A stretch of DNA of 64,000 nucleotides, from positions 112,497 through 176,496 of the forward strand of contig CAMDRT010000004.1 of the NCBI GenBank assembly GCA_945906815.1. Direction: 5' to 3'. The stretch comes from Bordetella parapertussis (GTDB lineage Bacteria > Pseudomonadota > Gammaproteobacteria > Burkholderiales > SG8-41). Positions 8,402-16,006 of the stretch are shown in pieces. A program made the position numbers and the translations under genes. The notes below the pieces were generated by a model. That model made no database searches and was not told the origin of the DNA. It worked only from the letters and a program-made list of their open reading frames with translations. Each line of letters begins with the position of its first letter. The first letter of the stretch is position 1.

Positions 8402-9388
8402 ATGGGCTTAAGGACGATCGTTCCGCTTGCCGCGGTTTGCTGTCTCAGCAGCAGTGCAGCGCTTTGCGCATCTTCCTCTGATTCCGCGGCGACCTTTCCG
8501 TCGCGGCCCATACGCCTCGTCAGCGGTTTCACAACAGGCGGGCCGCCCGACACCATCGGGCGCATACTTGCGGCCAAGCTGAGCGAACGACTCGGCCAGC
8601 ACGGCATCGTCGACAATCGACCGGGCGCGGGCGGAACGATGGGCACCAAGATTGTCACGGAAGCGACACCCGACGGACACACGCTGCTTGTAGTGTCGGC
8701 CTCTTATGCAGTGGTCCCGGCGCTCTACGCAAAGCTCCCGTTCGATCCGCGCAAGGACCTCGCGGGAATCACGGCGATATACAGCGCGTCATACGTGGTG
8801 GTGGTGCCGAGTTCGCTGGGCGCCAAAAGCGTTCAGGAGCTGATTGCCCTCGCCAAATCAAAACCCGGTCAGCTCAACTTCGGCTCGGCGGGTGTCGGCA
8901 GCGCTACCCATTTCGCAGCAGAACTTTTCAAGGCGACCGCGCAGATCGACATCGTACACGTCCCTTACAAAGGCATCGCCGAGGCAGTTACCGACACCAT
9001 GACCGGCCGCGTGCAGTTGCTGATGGCGGCGCCTTCGACCATGGGAACACCGGTGCAGGAAGGCAGACTGCGCGCGCTAGCCACCACTGGCAGACAGCGC
9101 ACGCCGGTTTATCCCGATACACCAACGGTCGCGGAAGCGGGCCTACCCGGTTACTTCTGGGAATCGTGGGGTGGGATGTTCGCACCGGCTCGCACGCCGC
9201 GCCTCATCATCGACAAGCTTAACCGCGCCATTCTGACGGCGCTCAAGATGCCCGATGTTCGGAGCCGCTATGCAATGCTCGGTGTGGAAGCGTTTCCCAC
9301 CACGCCGGCAGATTTCGACAGGTTCGTCGACGCGGAGATCACGCGCATTGCCGAGCTTGCACGCAGGGCGGGGATCAAGCCGCAGTAG
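8402..9388 (+). CDS. Bug/TctC-family substrate-binding protein
   Basis: 328 residues with a signal sequence (about residues 5-24). Ligand-pocket segments are VSGFTTGGPPDTIGR, a variant of the usual PGGGTD loop, IVDNRPGAGGTMG, PDGHTLL, and VHVPYKGIAEAV. It follows the molybdenum hydroxylase and MoaD-like genes on the same strand with a 15-bp gap, so it is probably in their transcript and may capture the hydroxylase substrate or a related compound. No membrane TctAB partners are encoded nearby. The C-terminal RIAELARRAGIKPQ is typical for the family. Confidence 0.9.
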   Translation: MGLRTIVPLAAVCCLSSSAALCASSSDSAATFPSRPIRLVSGFTTGGPPDTIGRILAAKLSERLGQHGIVDNRPGAGGTMGTKIVTEATPDGHTLLVVSASYAVVPALYAKLPFDPRKDLAGITAIYSASYVVVVPSSLGAKSVQELIALAKSKPGQLNFGSAGVGSATHFAAELFKATAQIDIVHVPYKGIAEAVTDTMTGRVQLLMAAPSTMGTPVQEGRLRALATTGRQRTPVYPDTPTVAEAGLPGYFWESWGGMFAPARTPRLIIDKLNRAILTALKMPDVRSRYAMLGVEAFPTTPADFDRFVDAEITRIAELARRAGIKPQ

Positions 9389-9394
9389 TACCCT

Positions 9395-9961
9395 TCACGG
9401 ACACTTAGGCGCCTTGCCATCCGGCGGCCACGGCGCGGCGCCTTCTTCGATCTCGACCTCCAGTGACTGGAGCAACTGCGCAAACATCGTCCAGTTCCCG
9501 ATCGCGACGACCATTTCCACGAGCACGGCGGGCTCCTTGAACTCCCGCGCACATTCCGCCCATACGACGTCGGAAATCTTCCCCCGCTCGCAAGTGTCGT
9601 CGGCGGCCGCGAGTACCGCGCGCTCTGCGGAGCCGAAGAGATCCGATTTCCTCCAATCGCGAACCGCAACGATTTCCCCGGGGGTAATCCCGGCCTGCGT
9701 CGCGATGCGGTAATGCTGGAACCAGGCATACTCGCTGCCCGCCCTCCACGCGAGACGCATAATGATGAGCTCGCGCAGCCGCGTCGGAAGCTGGTTGCGG
9801 CTGGAAAGCATCGTCAGCAATCCATAGACGTGCTTTACGAGGTCGGGATGGTTCGCAAGCATGCGAAAAGCGCTGCGACCCGCCTGCGCTTCGCTGATAC
9901 CGAATTCGCGCCCCAGACGCCGGGCTTCTTCCACGGGAACGTATTCCACACGTCTTGCCAT
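9395..9961 (-). CDS. Carboxymuconolactone decarboxylase (AhpD-like) family protein
   Basis: 188 residues. ATG 9961 is preferred because GGAGGAGAG lies just upstream; a GTG at 9967 is also in frame. The CMD fold is recognisable from LPTRLRELIIMRLAWRAGSEYAWFQHYRIATQAG, a helical pair with the conserved Glu, Trp and His, followed by a long helix and the EMVVAIGNWTMFAQLLQSLEVEIE end. The CxxC redox pair of AhpD is absent, so this is the non-peroxidase branch, often found in catabolic clusters. It converges with the Bug gene. The exact reaction cannot be assigned. Confidence 0.82.
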   Translation of the reverse strand: MARRVEYVPVEEARRLGREFGISEAQAGRSAFRMLANHPDLVKHVYGLLTMLSSRNQLPTRLRELIIMRLAWRAGSEYAWFQHYRIATQAGITPGEIVAVRDWRKSDLFGSAERAVLAAADDTCERGKISDVVWAECAREFKEPAVLVEMVVAIGNWTMFAQLLQSLEVEIEEGAAPWPPDGKAPKCP

Positions 9962-10062
9962 GTTCACTCTCCTCCGTTATTCGATCTTGATGCCCGTGAA
10001 CGCCTCCCGCTTGTCGGCTCAAGCGGATGAAGGCGAGCACGTGAAAAATGGTTTTTCTATAG

Positions 10063-10134
10063 GCTCAACGTTCGGGTTCAGCGGCGGCCCGAGCGCGTAG
10101 CGCGAGGGACGTCGGCTGGAACCTGTTGTTGGGC
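10063..10134 (-). other. attC-like integron recombination site
   Basis: Read on the minus strand, the 72-bp element begins GCCCAAC (fits RYYYAAC) and ends GTTGAGC (fits GTTRRRY). Inner arms GGTTCCAGCCGAC and GCCGCTGAACC pair except for one extra C in the 5' arm, the unpaired base that gives attC sites their polarity. The centre is a near-palindrome that can fold back. Orientation matches a cassette whose genes run on the minus strand, here higB-higA. The higA stop codon lies inside the element. No integrase and no second attC were seen, so this would be an isolated site. Confidence 0.6.
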
Positions 10135-10425
10135 CACAACGCGCCAAGGGCGAATCTTGGACAATACCTTGGATAGAACATCCTTTGTATGCGCAGCCTC
10201 GTAGTCCACCTGTAGCCCGATCCAAAAGCCCTCGGACATTCCAAAGAAGCGCGCAAGCCGCAGACCCGTATCGGCCGTGACGCCACGAGCGCCGACAACG
10301 ATCTCGCCGATGCGGCGCTGCGAGACACCAATTTCCTTGGCCAGCCGGCACTGCGTGATGCCCATGGGCTTCAGAAACTCTTCGAGGAGAATCTCGCCAG
10401 GGTGGGGATACGGAACTTTGCGCAT
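10078..10425 (-). CDS. higA: HigA-family antitoxin (XRE helix-turn-helix)
   Basis: 115 residues. It opens with the family signature HPGEILLEEFLKPMGITQCRLAKEIGV and has a helix-turn-helix over about residues 22-45, then LARFFGMSEGFWIGLQ. HigA binds and silences the HigB nuclease and represses the operon. The toxin gene lies 12 bp upstream, the usual toxin-first order of HigBA. Typical HigA proteins end near residue 98; the last ~18 residues here (from AQQQVPADVPRATRSG) are encoded by the attC-like site, so the tail is probably an accident of cassette formation. Confidence 0.88.
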   Translation of the reverse strand: MRKVPYPHPGEILLEEFLKPMGITQCRLAKEIGVSQRRIGEIVVGARGVTADTGLRLARFFGMSEGFWIGLQVDYEAAHTKDVLSKVLSKIRPWRVVAQQQVPADVPRATRSGRR

Positions 10426-10437
10426 GGCAGTACTCGG

Positions 10438-10719
10438 TTAGTGGCAGTCCACAATATCAACGTCCTCTGGACCTTCGGGTGCCCACCGAAAGCACACGCG
10501 AAACTGGTCATTGACGCGAATGCTGTGCAGTCCGGCGAGATTACCTTTCAGGGCCTCTAATCTGTTTGCAGGCGGCACTCGGAGGTCATCAAGCCTTCCT
10601 GCACGGTTAAGCATGGCTAATTTTCGCATCGCCACAGCTTCGCTATTCACGCAGCGCTTCACGCGCGCGCCATCGAACAAGCTTTCGCTGTTCGCGCATT
10701 TGAACGACCTGATCGCCAT
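10438..10719 (-). CDS. higB: HigB/RelE-family toxin
   Basis: 93 residues from ATG 10719; a TTG six bases earlier is in frame but less likely. The sequence follows the HigB pattern: IRSFKCANSESLFDG at the start, KLAMLNRAGRLDDLRVPPANRLEALKGN in the middle, and HSIRVNDQFRVCFRW near the C-terminus, where Arg and His of the ribosome-dependent mRNA-cleaving site are found. HigB halts translation when antitoxin is lost. The DNA between the start and the adjoining pseudogene debris has no clear promoter. The toxin-antitoxin pair and the attC-like site together look like a captured integron cassette. Confidence 0.87.
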   Translation of the reverse strand: MAIRSFKCANSESLFDGARVKRCVNSEAVAMRKLAMLNRAGRLDDLRVPPANRLEALKGNLAGLHSIRVNDQFRVCFRWAPEGPEDVDIVDCH

Positions 10720-10796
10720 AACCAATACTAACGGATATCGTTAGCACTGCAAACGGTCGGTCAGCCTGGGCTGGCAACTATCACCGACTGCCCGCG

Positions 10797-10886
10797 ACGC
10801 CGGCCGCATGTGCCGCGCGCCTGCACGCCGAGGCCCACAAGTGGTCAAAGTTGATGAAGGATGCGAATATACGGCCAGCGCTGTAG
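10797..10886 (+). pseudogene. C-terminal remnant of a Bug/TctC gene
   Basis: In one frame this stretch reads like the last 29 residues of a Bug protein (TPAACAARLHAEAHKWSKLM and then DANIRPAL) and ends at TAG 10884-10886. The preceding bases do not continue the family sequence and no start codon is linked to it. It is best read as the surviving 3' end of a sixth Bug gene in this region. Confidence 0.65.
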
Positions 10887-10959
10887 CGGGTACACGGGTG
10901 CACGAGTCAGGTCGTTGAGAAACACCATCTGTACCATCTTTATAATCGAGAGGGAGAAC

Positions 10960-11084
10960 ATGAAGCAGTTACTGGCCGCGGCACCGTACTGTCCGGGGCG
11001 GGCGGCAGCTCCGCTGCGCGCTACACCAGGAATAAAGTGTCCGCCGGCGGTTCGATGTGGACTTTCACGGTGATGCAGGATTGA
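10960..11084 (+). pseudogene. Internally deleted PQQ-dependent dehydrogenase remnant
   Basis: A ribosome-binding sequence (AGAGGGAG) and a start reading MKQLLAAA at 10960 resemble a signal-peptide start. From 10986, in another frame, the sequence reads VLSGAGGSSAARYTRNKV then GGSMWTFTVMQD and a TGA at 11082-11084. That closely matches the C-terminal end of the intact dehydrogenase downstream (VLSGRGGSNPSRSAG then GGSAWTFALMPD). Nearly the whole gene body is missing. A TATAAT (10941-10946) precedes it and may now serve the cytochrome-dehydrogenase genes. Confidence 0.7.
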
Positions 11085-11091
11085 TTTTACG

Positions 11092-11400
11092 TTGAAGAAA
11101 ATTTATGGCTTTAGTCTTGTGCTAGCGTGCGCGGGCGCCGTGGCGCAGAACGCACCGGTCACAGGGGAGCAAATCAAGGCCGGCGCGGAAATCTACGCTG
11201 CCAACTGCGCGAGTTGCCACGGCAACCGCATGAAAAATCCCGAGTGGGCGATCGATCTGGCGACGATACCGAAGGACGACCGGATGCGGTTTATGCAGTC
11301 GGTGACGCTCGGCAAGAACAGCATGCCGCCGTGGGGCGATGTGTTAAAGCCCGCGCAGATCGAGGCGTTGTGGGCGTATTTTGTGGCTGGGGAAAAATAA
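11092..11400 (+). CDS. Class I c-type cytochrome, periplasmic
   Basis: 102 residues from TTG 11092, with a short signal peptide ending near GAVAQ. The haem motif CASCH covers residues 39-43, and NSMPPWGDVL supplies the probable axial Met78. Length and layout fit a monohaem electron carrier. The PQQ-dependent dehydrogenase starts 24 bp downstream, so this is the likely electron acceptor of that enzyme, passing electrons from the quinone cofactor to a terminal oxidase. It follows the dehydrogenase remnant by only 7 bp, suggesting that the ancestral order was dehydrogenase-cytochrome-dehydrogenase. Confidence 0.88.
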   Translation: MKKIYGFSLVLACAGAVAQNAPVTGEQIKAGAEIYAANCASCHGNRMKNPEWAIDLATIPKDDRMRFMQSVTLGKNSMPPWGDVLKPAQIEALWAYFVAGEK

Positions 11401-11424
11401 ATCAGGTTTACCCAAGGGAGAACG

Positions 11425-13089
11425 ATGGTGAAAAAACTATTGGCAGGATTGCTGTTAAGCGCGTGCTGTGGATTCAGTGGGGCCCAAACTACGGAGGAAC
11501 TGCTCACCGACGGCAGGAACACGGACAACGTGCTGTCCCACGGCATGGGTTATGACGCGAGAAGCTGGAGCACGTTAAAGCAAATCAACAAGTCGAACGT
11601 CCGACGGCTGGTGCCGGTGTGGAACTTCAGCCTCGCCAACGACATGGGCGAGCTGTCACAGCCGACGGTGTACAACGGCGTGATGTATGTGGTGAACGGC
11701 AACTGGACCTTCGCCATCGACGTTGCGACTGGCCGGCAAATCTGGCGCACGCCGGTGAACTATGACCGTGCAGCACTGCGCGTGACCACGGGCGGCGCCT
11801 ATCTGCGCGGTCACGCCACCCTCTACAACGGCAAACTGTTCCGGCAAAACATCGATGGCCATGTCGCTGCGCTCGACATGAAAACCGGCAAGGAGTTGTG
11901 GAAAACAAAATTCGGGGAATGGAAAGAAAGTTACGGCGGCATCGTGCAACCCATGATCGCCAACGGTGTGCTGATTTCGGGCATGGCGGGCGGCGATCGT
12001 ACCGCACGTGGTTTTATTGAGGGCTATGATCCGGATACCGGCAAGCAACTGTGGCGACGCTGGACCATCCCCGCGCCGGGCGAGCCCGGATCCGAGACCT
12101 GGCCGAACGACACACAGCCCGACGCATGGAAGTATGGCGGCGGCGCAACCTGGCAGCCGGTCACCTATGATCCGGGACTAGACCTCGTTTTTGTCGGCAC
12201 CGGCAACGCCGAGCCGTACAACCCGAAATACCGCGCGGGCATGGACAGCCTGTTTGCGGCGAGCGTGATCGCGATCAGGCCCAAAACCGGCGAAATGGTG
12301 TGGCATTATCAATTTCTGCCCAATGACAGTTTCGACTTTGATGCCACCGCAGAAAACATCGTTGCGGATATTCAGGTTGAGGGCAAGCCGCGCAAGGTGC
12401 TGATCAATGTCAACAAGAATGGCTTCGTTTACGTGCTCGATCGCACCAACGGCAAGGTAATCGCCGCGCATGCGTTCACCAATCAAAACTGGGCCAAATA
12501 CATTGATCTGAAAACCGGCAAGCCGGTGTTGACCGATCTGCTGGAGCGCGCGATCAAGGGCGAAACCATCGATTTGAATCCACGGCTCGGCACCAATGCG
12601 TCGCTGTCGGCGTACAACCAGAGAAGCGGCATGCTTTATCTGAATTCGTGGGAAATTTTGCGCGTGATGAAATTCGTGGATGTGAAGCTGCAGGTGGGCC
12701 AGGGTTACACCGGCATCGAGACCAGCTCCAAGATCCCTGAAATTACGGGCTATCACGTCGCGATGAATCCGCTGACCGGCAAGGTGGCGTGGAAAATACC
12801 GTTGCGCGACTTTGCTGTATCTGCGGGCACGCTGGGCACCGATGGCGGTTTGTTGTTTACCGGCAAACTCACCGGCGAAGTCATTGCGCTCGATCAGGAC
12901 AGCGGCAAACAGTTATGGCAATTTAAAACGGGTTCGAGCGTCAACGCGCCTCCGATCACTTACACGCACAAAGGTGTGCAGTATGTAACGGTATTGTCCG
13001 GGCGCGGCGGCAGCAACCCCAGCCGCTCGGCGGGCGCTTTCGTCCCCACCGGCGGCTCGGCGTGGACGTTTGCGTTGATGCCGGATTAG
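11425..13089 (+). CDS. PQQ-dependent alcohol dehydrogenase-type quinoprotein
   Basis: 554 residues with a signal peptide (residues 1-20, ending SGAQ) and an eight-bladed propeller; W-motif repeats such as DVATGRQIW, DMKTGKELW, DPDTGKQLW and DQDSGKQLW are clear. Asn261 in VFVGTGNAEPYNP fits the metal-ligand Asn. FDFD carries the catalytic Asp304 and an Asp two residues later (Asp306), the arrangement associated with lanthanide-using enzymes. The vicinal Cys-Cys disulfide of classical methanol dehydrogenase is absent. The usual metal-ligand Glu region reads SGMAGGDRTARGF and lacks a Glu. The partner is probably the cytochrome encoded 24 bp upstream; no pqq biosynthesis genes are in the window. 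Confidence 0.88.
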   Translation: MVKKLLAGLLLSACCGFSGAQTTEELLTDGRNTDNVLSHGMGYDARSWSTLKQINKSNVRRLVPVWNFSLANDMGELSQPTVYNGVMYVVNGNWTFAIDVATGRQIWRTPVNYDRAALRVTTGGAYLRGHATLYNGKLFRQNIDGHVAALDMKTGKELWKTKFGEWKESYGGIVQPMIANGVLISGMAGGDRTARGFIEGYDPDTGKQLWRRWTIPAPGEPGSETWPNDTQPDAWKYGGGATWQPVTYDPGLDLVFVGTGNAEPYNPKYRAGMDSLFAASVIAIRPKTGEMVWHYQFLPNDSFDFDATAENIVADIQVEGKPRKVLINVNKNGFVYVLDRTNGKVIAAHAFTNQNWAKYIDLKTGKPVLTDLLERAIKGETIDLNPRLGTNASLSAYNQRSGMLYLNSWEILRVMKFVDVKLQVGQGYTGIETSSKIPEITGYHVAMNPLTGKVAWKIPLRDFAVSAGTLGTDGGLLFTGKLTGEVIALDQDSGKQLWQFKTGSSVNAPPITYTHKGVQYVTVLSGRGGSNPSRSAGAFVPTGGSAWTFALMPD

Positions 13090-13093
13090 TTAC

Positions 13094-13127
13094 TGCGCCC
13101 GCTTTCGCATGCGCGAGGGCGGGCGCA
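13094..13127. terminator. Hairpin between convergent genes
   Basis: TGCGCCCGC (13094-13102) pairs perfectly with GCGGGCGCA (13119-13127), and the loop contains a smaller stem (TCGC/GCGA). It lies 5 bp after the dehydrogenase stop. There is no T-run, so it may be an RNA-stabilising hairpin or a weak terminator. Confidence 0.4.
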
Positions 13128-13145
13128 TGGGTAGTGGCGTAACGA

Positions 13146-13994
13146 TCAGCGGTAGCGGTGCAGCTCTTCGTAGAACTCGTGCATCATGAATTCTTCAAGA
13201 CCCGAATTGTCGCGCGCGCGCGCTGACAGGGTCATGTTTTTTCCGCTGCGTTTCGAATTCCAGGTGAAGTCGCCGTGTTCGTAGTCGCGGATGATTGCAA
13301 TGATTTTGCGAATGACCGCTATGTCGATGTCGCTGTTGTCGCCCTTGCGCACTTCGATCAACTGCGGGACTGCGCGGCCAAAATTCTGGTTCCAGCCGTA
13401 AAACATGAACTCCGCGTAGTCGTAACCCCGGCGCCGAATCTGAAACACGCCACCGCTGGGGGGGGGTGGCTTGTCTCCAAACCGGATCGGCGGTGCTTGC
13501 CTGAGTGCGCTGCTGCTCAAGGCGCCGCGGTTGGCGCTTTCGACTGCCGCTGACGGGGTGCCTTCGGCAGGTTCGCCGCGGGCGCGTTTTTGTGCCGCGA
13601 TATAGGCCGACAAATCTGCCTGTGGCGGCGGCGCGGTCGTGAGTTGCGGTGTGGGCTTGGGCGGCGCGGGTTCCGCTGTGGGCACGGCGAACGCGGGCGG
13701 CTCTGGTTTCGACCGCGCTATGGCGGGAGCGGGCGTTTTTACTTTTGGCGCTTGCGGCAGCACCGGCGCCGCGCGTGGCGGGAGCGCGGCAGGCGGCATC
13801 ACCACTTGCGGCAACTGGCGCAGATACGCCGTCAGCGGTGGCACTACCGGCTCCTCGGTGCTGGGTTTTTTTATTTGTGGCATCCCCAGCAGCAGCGCCA
13901 CATGTGCGAGCAGCGACAGCGCGAGCCAAATCACGATAGCGGGAATGTTGACGCCGTCTCGCCCTGGGCGATAGCCGTCAAAAATGGCGCTCAT
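13146..13994 (-). CDS. Pro-rich single-pass inner-membrane protein, TonB-like layout
   Basis: 282 residues. After a short cytoplasmic start there is one membrane helix at about residues 17-37, then a Pro/Ala-rich stretch (about 45-130) and a C-terminal globular part (from about 170: GGVFQIRRRGYDYAEFMFYGW). The layout of anchor, periplasm-spanning Pro-rich arm and folded end resembles TonB or TolA, but the C-terminal domain does not show the TonB YP motif. No exbB or exbD genes are near. A role in bridging the envelope is possible but unproven. It lies upstream of DUF3301 and YaeQ in map order, all on the minus strand. Confidence 0.65.
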   Translation of the reverse strand: MSAIFDGYRPGRDGVNIPAIVIWLALSLLAHVALLLGMPQIKKPSTEEPVVPPLTAYLRQLPQVVMPPAALPPRAAPVLPQAPKVKTPAPAIARSKPEPPAFAVPTAEPAPPKPTPQLTTAPPPQADLSAYIAAQKRARGEPAEGTPSAAVESANRGALSSSALRQAPPIRFGDKPPPPSGGVFQIRRRGYDYAEFMFYGWNQNFGRAVPQLIEVRKGDNSDIDIAVIRKIIAIIRDYEHGDFTWNSKRSGKNMTLSARARDNSGLEEFMMHEFYEELHRYR

Positions 13995-14080
13995 GCTCTA
14001 CCCAAACCTGTATCCACCACAGTGGAATCGAAAACTATACAATTAAAACAATAGTTTACACGGTTTATATGCATTTAAAA

Positions 14081-14395
14081 CTAGTGTAATTCCGGCCCCA
14101 GCCGCAGCCCGACATTGAGCAGCGTCACGCGTTGACCCAGCATCACCACGCTGCCCCGCAAACGGTTGTTTCCGCTATCACTGAATTCAAAATCGTACGC
14201 GCGTTGCAACTGCAGGTGGCCTTCGCTGTCGCGCGCAAGTTTGAGGCCGACAATGCCGACAGTGTCGTCGAGAAACAACAGGTCTTCTGCCCGGCACGCC
14301 TCGCGCGCGACACGCACCGCGATTTCACGCACGCTAAGGCTGTCGTACCAGAGCCAGCCCAATGCTGTGAGTAGGGCGAGGACGACGAGTTCCAT
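14081..14395 (-). CDS. DUF3301 family protein
   Basis: 104 residues. A short N-terminal hydrophobic helix (about residues 3-17, LVVLALLTALGWLWYDSL) is followed by SVREIAVRVAREACRAEDLLFLDDTV and YDFEFSDSGNNRLRG, the conserved blocks of the small betaproteobacterial and gammaproteobacterial DUF3301 family. Function is unknown; a single-pass membrane protein with a cytoplasmic or periplasmic beta domain is predicted. It follows yaeQ by 21 bp on the same strand and is probably cotranscribed with it. Confidence 0.82.
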   Translation of the reverse strand: MELVVLALLTALGWLWYDSLSVREIAVRVAREACRAEDLLFLDDTVGIVGLKLARDSEGHLQLQRAYDFEFSDSGNNRLRGSVVMLGQRVTLLNVGLRLGPELH

Positions 14396-14416
14396 TCACC
14401 CTTTGCTGTTCACTCT

Positions 14417-14962
14417 TTACGCACCACGTTCCATCAACTCGATCCCCACCTGCACGGTGTCTTGCGCATCGGCCACCCACACCTGGCCTTCTTGCACGGT
14501 GTAGCTCAGGTCCATGCTGCGTTGCGCGAGCCGGGCCATCGCCAGACTGGCTGCGGCAGGGATTTGTCGTATGGCGAGATTGCGCGTGCGTGCCAGCGTC
14601 GGTGCGATTTGTTCACGCCACATCGCGGCGCCCGCTCGGCCAAAGTTGTAAACCACCACCTGTGACGCGCGTCCACAGGCTTTGCGCAAACGCTTTTCAT
14701 CGGGCTGGCCGACGTCGATCCAAAGTTCGATGGCACCGGTTAAATCCTTGCGCCACAGATCGGGTTCGTCGTCGGTGCTCAAACCCTTGCCGAACAGCAG
14801 CGCTTCATGCGCATGCAGCGCAAACGCCAGCAGCCGCACCATCATGCGCTCGTCGGTTTCGGACGGATGCCGCGCCAGCGTCAGCGCGTGACTTTGGTAA
14901 TAGTGGCGGTCCGTGTCGGAGATCTGCACGCTCGCCTTGAAGATGGTTGCCTTGAGGGCCAT
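14417..14962 (-). CDS. yaeQ: YaeQ family protein
   Basis: 181 residues, full length for the family. Conserved blocks include MALKATIFKASVQISDTDRHYY, TLARHPSETDERMMVRLLAFALHA, EPDLWRKDLTGAIELWIDVGQPDE and VYNFG. YaeQ has a PD-(D/E)xK nuclease-like fold and was once linked genetically to RfaH, but its cellular role is not established. Residues fitting the nuclease-like core (Asp-Glu near residue 65 and the Glu in AIELWIDVGQP) are present. The 21-bp gap to the DUF3301 gene suggests one transcript. Confidence 0.9.
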   Translation of the reverse strand: MALKATIFKASVQISDTDRHYYQSHALTLARHPSETDERMMVRLLAFALHAHEALLFGKGLSTDDEPDLWRKDLTGAIELWIDVGQPDEKRLRKACGRASQVVVYNFGRAGAAMWREQIAPTLARTRNLAIRQIPAAASLAMARLAQRSMDLSYTVQEGQVWVADAQDTVQVGIELMERGA

Positions 14963-15002
14963 GCGTTATCAGCCTGCAAGTGGCGGGCAAACGCGCCGCA
15001 GT

Positions 15003-15692
15003 TTAGTTAACCGCAAAACAGTAAATCAAGCCCGCGCCACCTGAGCTCACCAGGTTTTCCTGACTACAACCACGTGACGGATGCGAGGAATTCCAGGAGC
15101 GTGAAGGTTCGTCATCGCGCAGGCCTGCGCGATCGTGATGTCCGACCAGCGCCGCGCCCGCGCCGCTCTGGGTCCAGTTGCCGCAGGTGGTGTCGTCCTT
15201 GGCGGTGGAGGCTCTGCCGTCCGGCGTGGCGCCGGTGAGGATGTCATGGACATTGGGGCGGTCGCCGCGGCCATTGACGGTTTTACCCTTTTCGTCTTTC
15301 GCCACCAGCCGGTTGATATTATTGACGCTGTGCAATTCATCAACGTTGCGCGCGATAAGCCGACCTTCATAACTGTACCACGGGCCTGTGCCGATGCGGT
15401 CACGCGCGTTGACTGCGGGCGTGCCGCCGCTCCCACTGGTGCTCAAATACGCGCGCCAGGTGCGCTTGCCCACGCCGGCCGCCGTCGCCAGCGACTGGCA
15501 ATGCCGGTCGGCCCCCGCGAGGCCGCCGAGATCCGCACCCTTGCCGGAACCCACGCTGCTGATGAAAAATGACATTTCAGGCGCGGCTGACTGCGCCGCT
15601 TGTTGTGCGTAAACACCACCGCCTGCGCCCAGCGCCAGCGCCAGCGCGCCAATAGTCATTGCCACACGCTTGACAACAGTCAGATTTTTCAT
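15003..15692 (-). CDS. Exported lectin-like protein
   Basis: 229 residues from ATG 15692, preceded by GGGGGA; an upstream in-frame start would add 26 residues without a signal sequence. The signal peptide ends near GGVYAQQ. The mature part reads MSFFISSVGSGKGADLGGLAGADRHCQSLA, WRAYLSTSG, RIGTGPWY, a Cys pair in TTCGNWTQSG, and a C-terminal GGAGLIYCFAVN. This Cys-containing, WRAYLST-type layout resembles bacterial proteins usually annotated as lectins or collagen XVIII/endostatin-like. The ligand is unknown. The gene stands alone, with a promoter-bearing small transcription unit on the opposite strand about 140 bp upstream of its start. Confidence 0.7.
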   Translation of the reverse strand: MKNLTVVKRVAMTIGALALALGAGGGVYAQQAAQSAAPEMSFFISSVGSGKGADLGGLAGADRHCQSLATAAGVGKRTWRAYLSTSGSGGTPAVNARDRIGTGPWYSYEGRLIARNVDELHSVNNINRLVAKDEKGKTVNGRGDRPNVHDILTGATPDGRASTAKDDTTCGNWTQSGAGAALVGHHDRAGLRDDEPSRSWNSSHPSRGCSQENLVSSGGAGLIYCFAVN

Positions 15693-15830
15693 TGCATCCC
15701 CCAGGATTTTTATGCTGCATAAAATGATGCGGGCTGGATCGCGGTTAATCCGCCATCCGCCCGCTGACATGCGGCCGTACTATAACGCGCTTCGTCCGCG
15801 GCAGGAAACAGTAACCCCCGCGAGCACTAT

Positions 15831-15860
15831 TTGCGCGTAGCGTGGCGCAACTGCTACACT
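15831..15860 (+). promoter_or_regulatory. Promoter of the small transcription unit
   Basis: TTGCGC (15831-15836) and TACACT (15855-15860) are separated by 18 bp and followed by AAAAT. Transcription would begin near 15867, about 14 bases before the ribosome-binding sequence. Confidence 0.5.
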
Positions 15861-15892
15861 AAAATCCCGCAACGTTGAAAGGAGGTGATCCC

Positions 15893-15985
15893 GTGAGAGA
15901 CCGAATAGGCACGACCCTGCTGGATGGTGCACCGAACTCGAACTGCGGATCAACCCGCACAAAAGGACAGTTCGTCATCCTATAG
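15893..15985 (+). CDS. Small 30-codon ORF with an extreme ribosome-binding site
   Basis: GTG at 15893 follows GGAGGT (15881-15886) by six bases. The wider sequence 15877-15891, GAAAGGAGGTGATCC, is complementary for 15 bases to the usual betaproteobacterial 16S rRNA 3' end. The peptide would be 30 residues, starting MRDRIGTTLLDGAPNSNCGS and ending QFVIL before TAG; it has one Cys and no membrane helix or signal peptide. A promoter lies upstream and a strong terminator lies 21 bp after the stop, so this is a self-contained ~175-base transcript. It may be a small protein, a leader peptide, or an RNA that acts by pairing. I do not recognise the peptide. Confidence 0.5.
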   Translation: MRDRIGTTLLDGAPNSNCGSTRTKGQFVIL

Positions 15986-16006
15986 GCTGGCGTGTCTGGT
16001 AGTGAC

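Noticed and set aside
9968..10062. Short open stretch reading ADKREAFTGIKIE before a TAA on the minus strand
   Set aside because: It might be the tail of a lost gene, but 13 codons after a stop are too few to support a call.
10726..10800. Second attC upstream of higB
   Set aside because: GTTAGTA and GTTAGCA occur near the start but do not fit GTTRRRY, and no pairing arms were seen.
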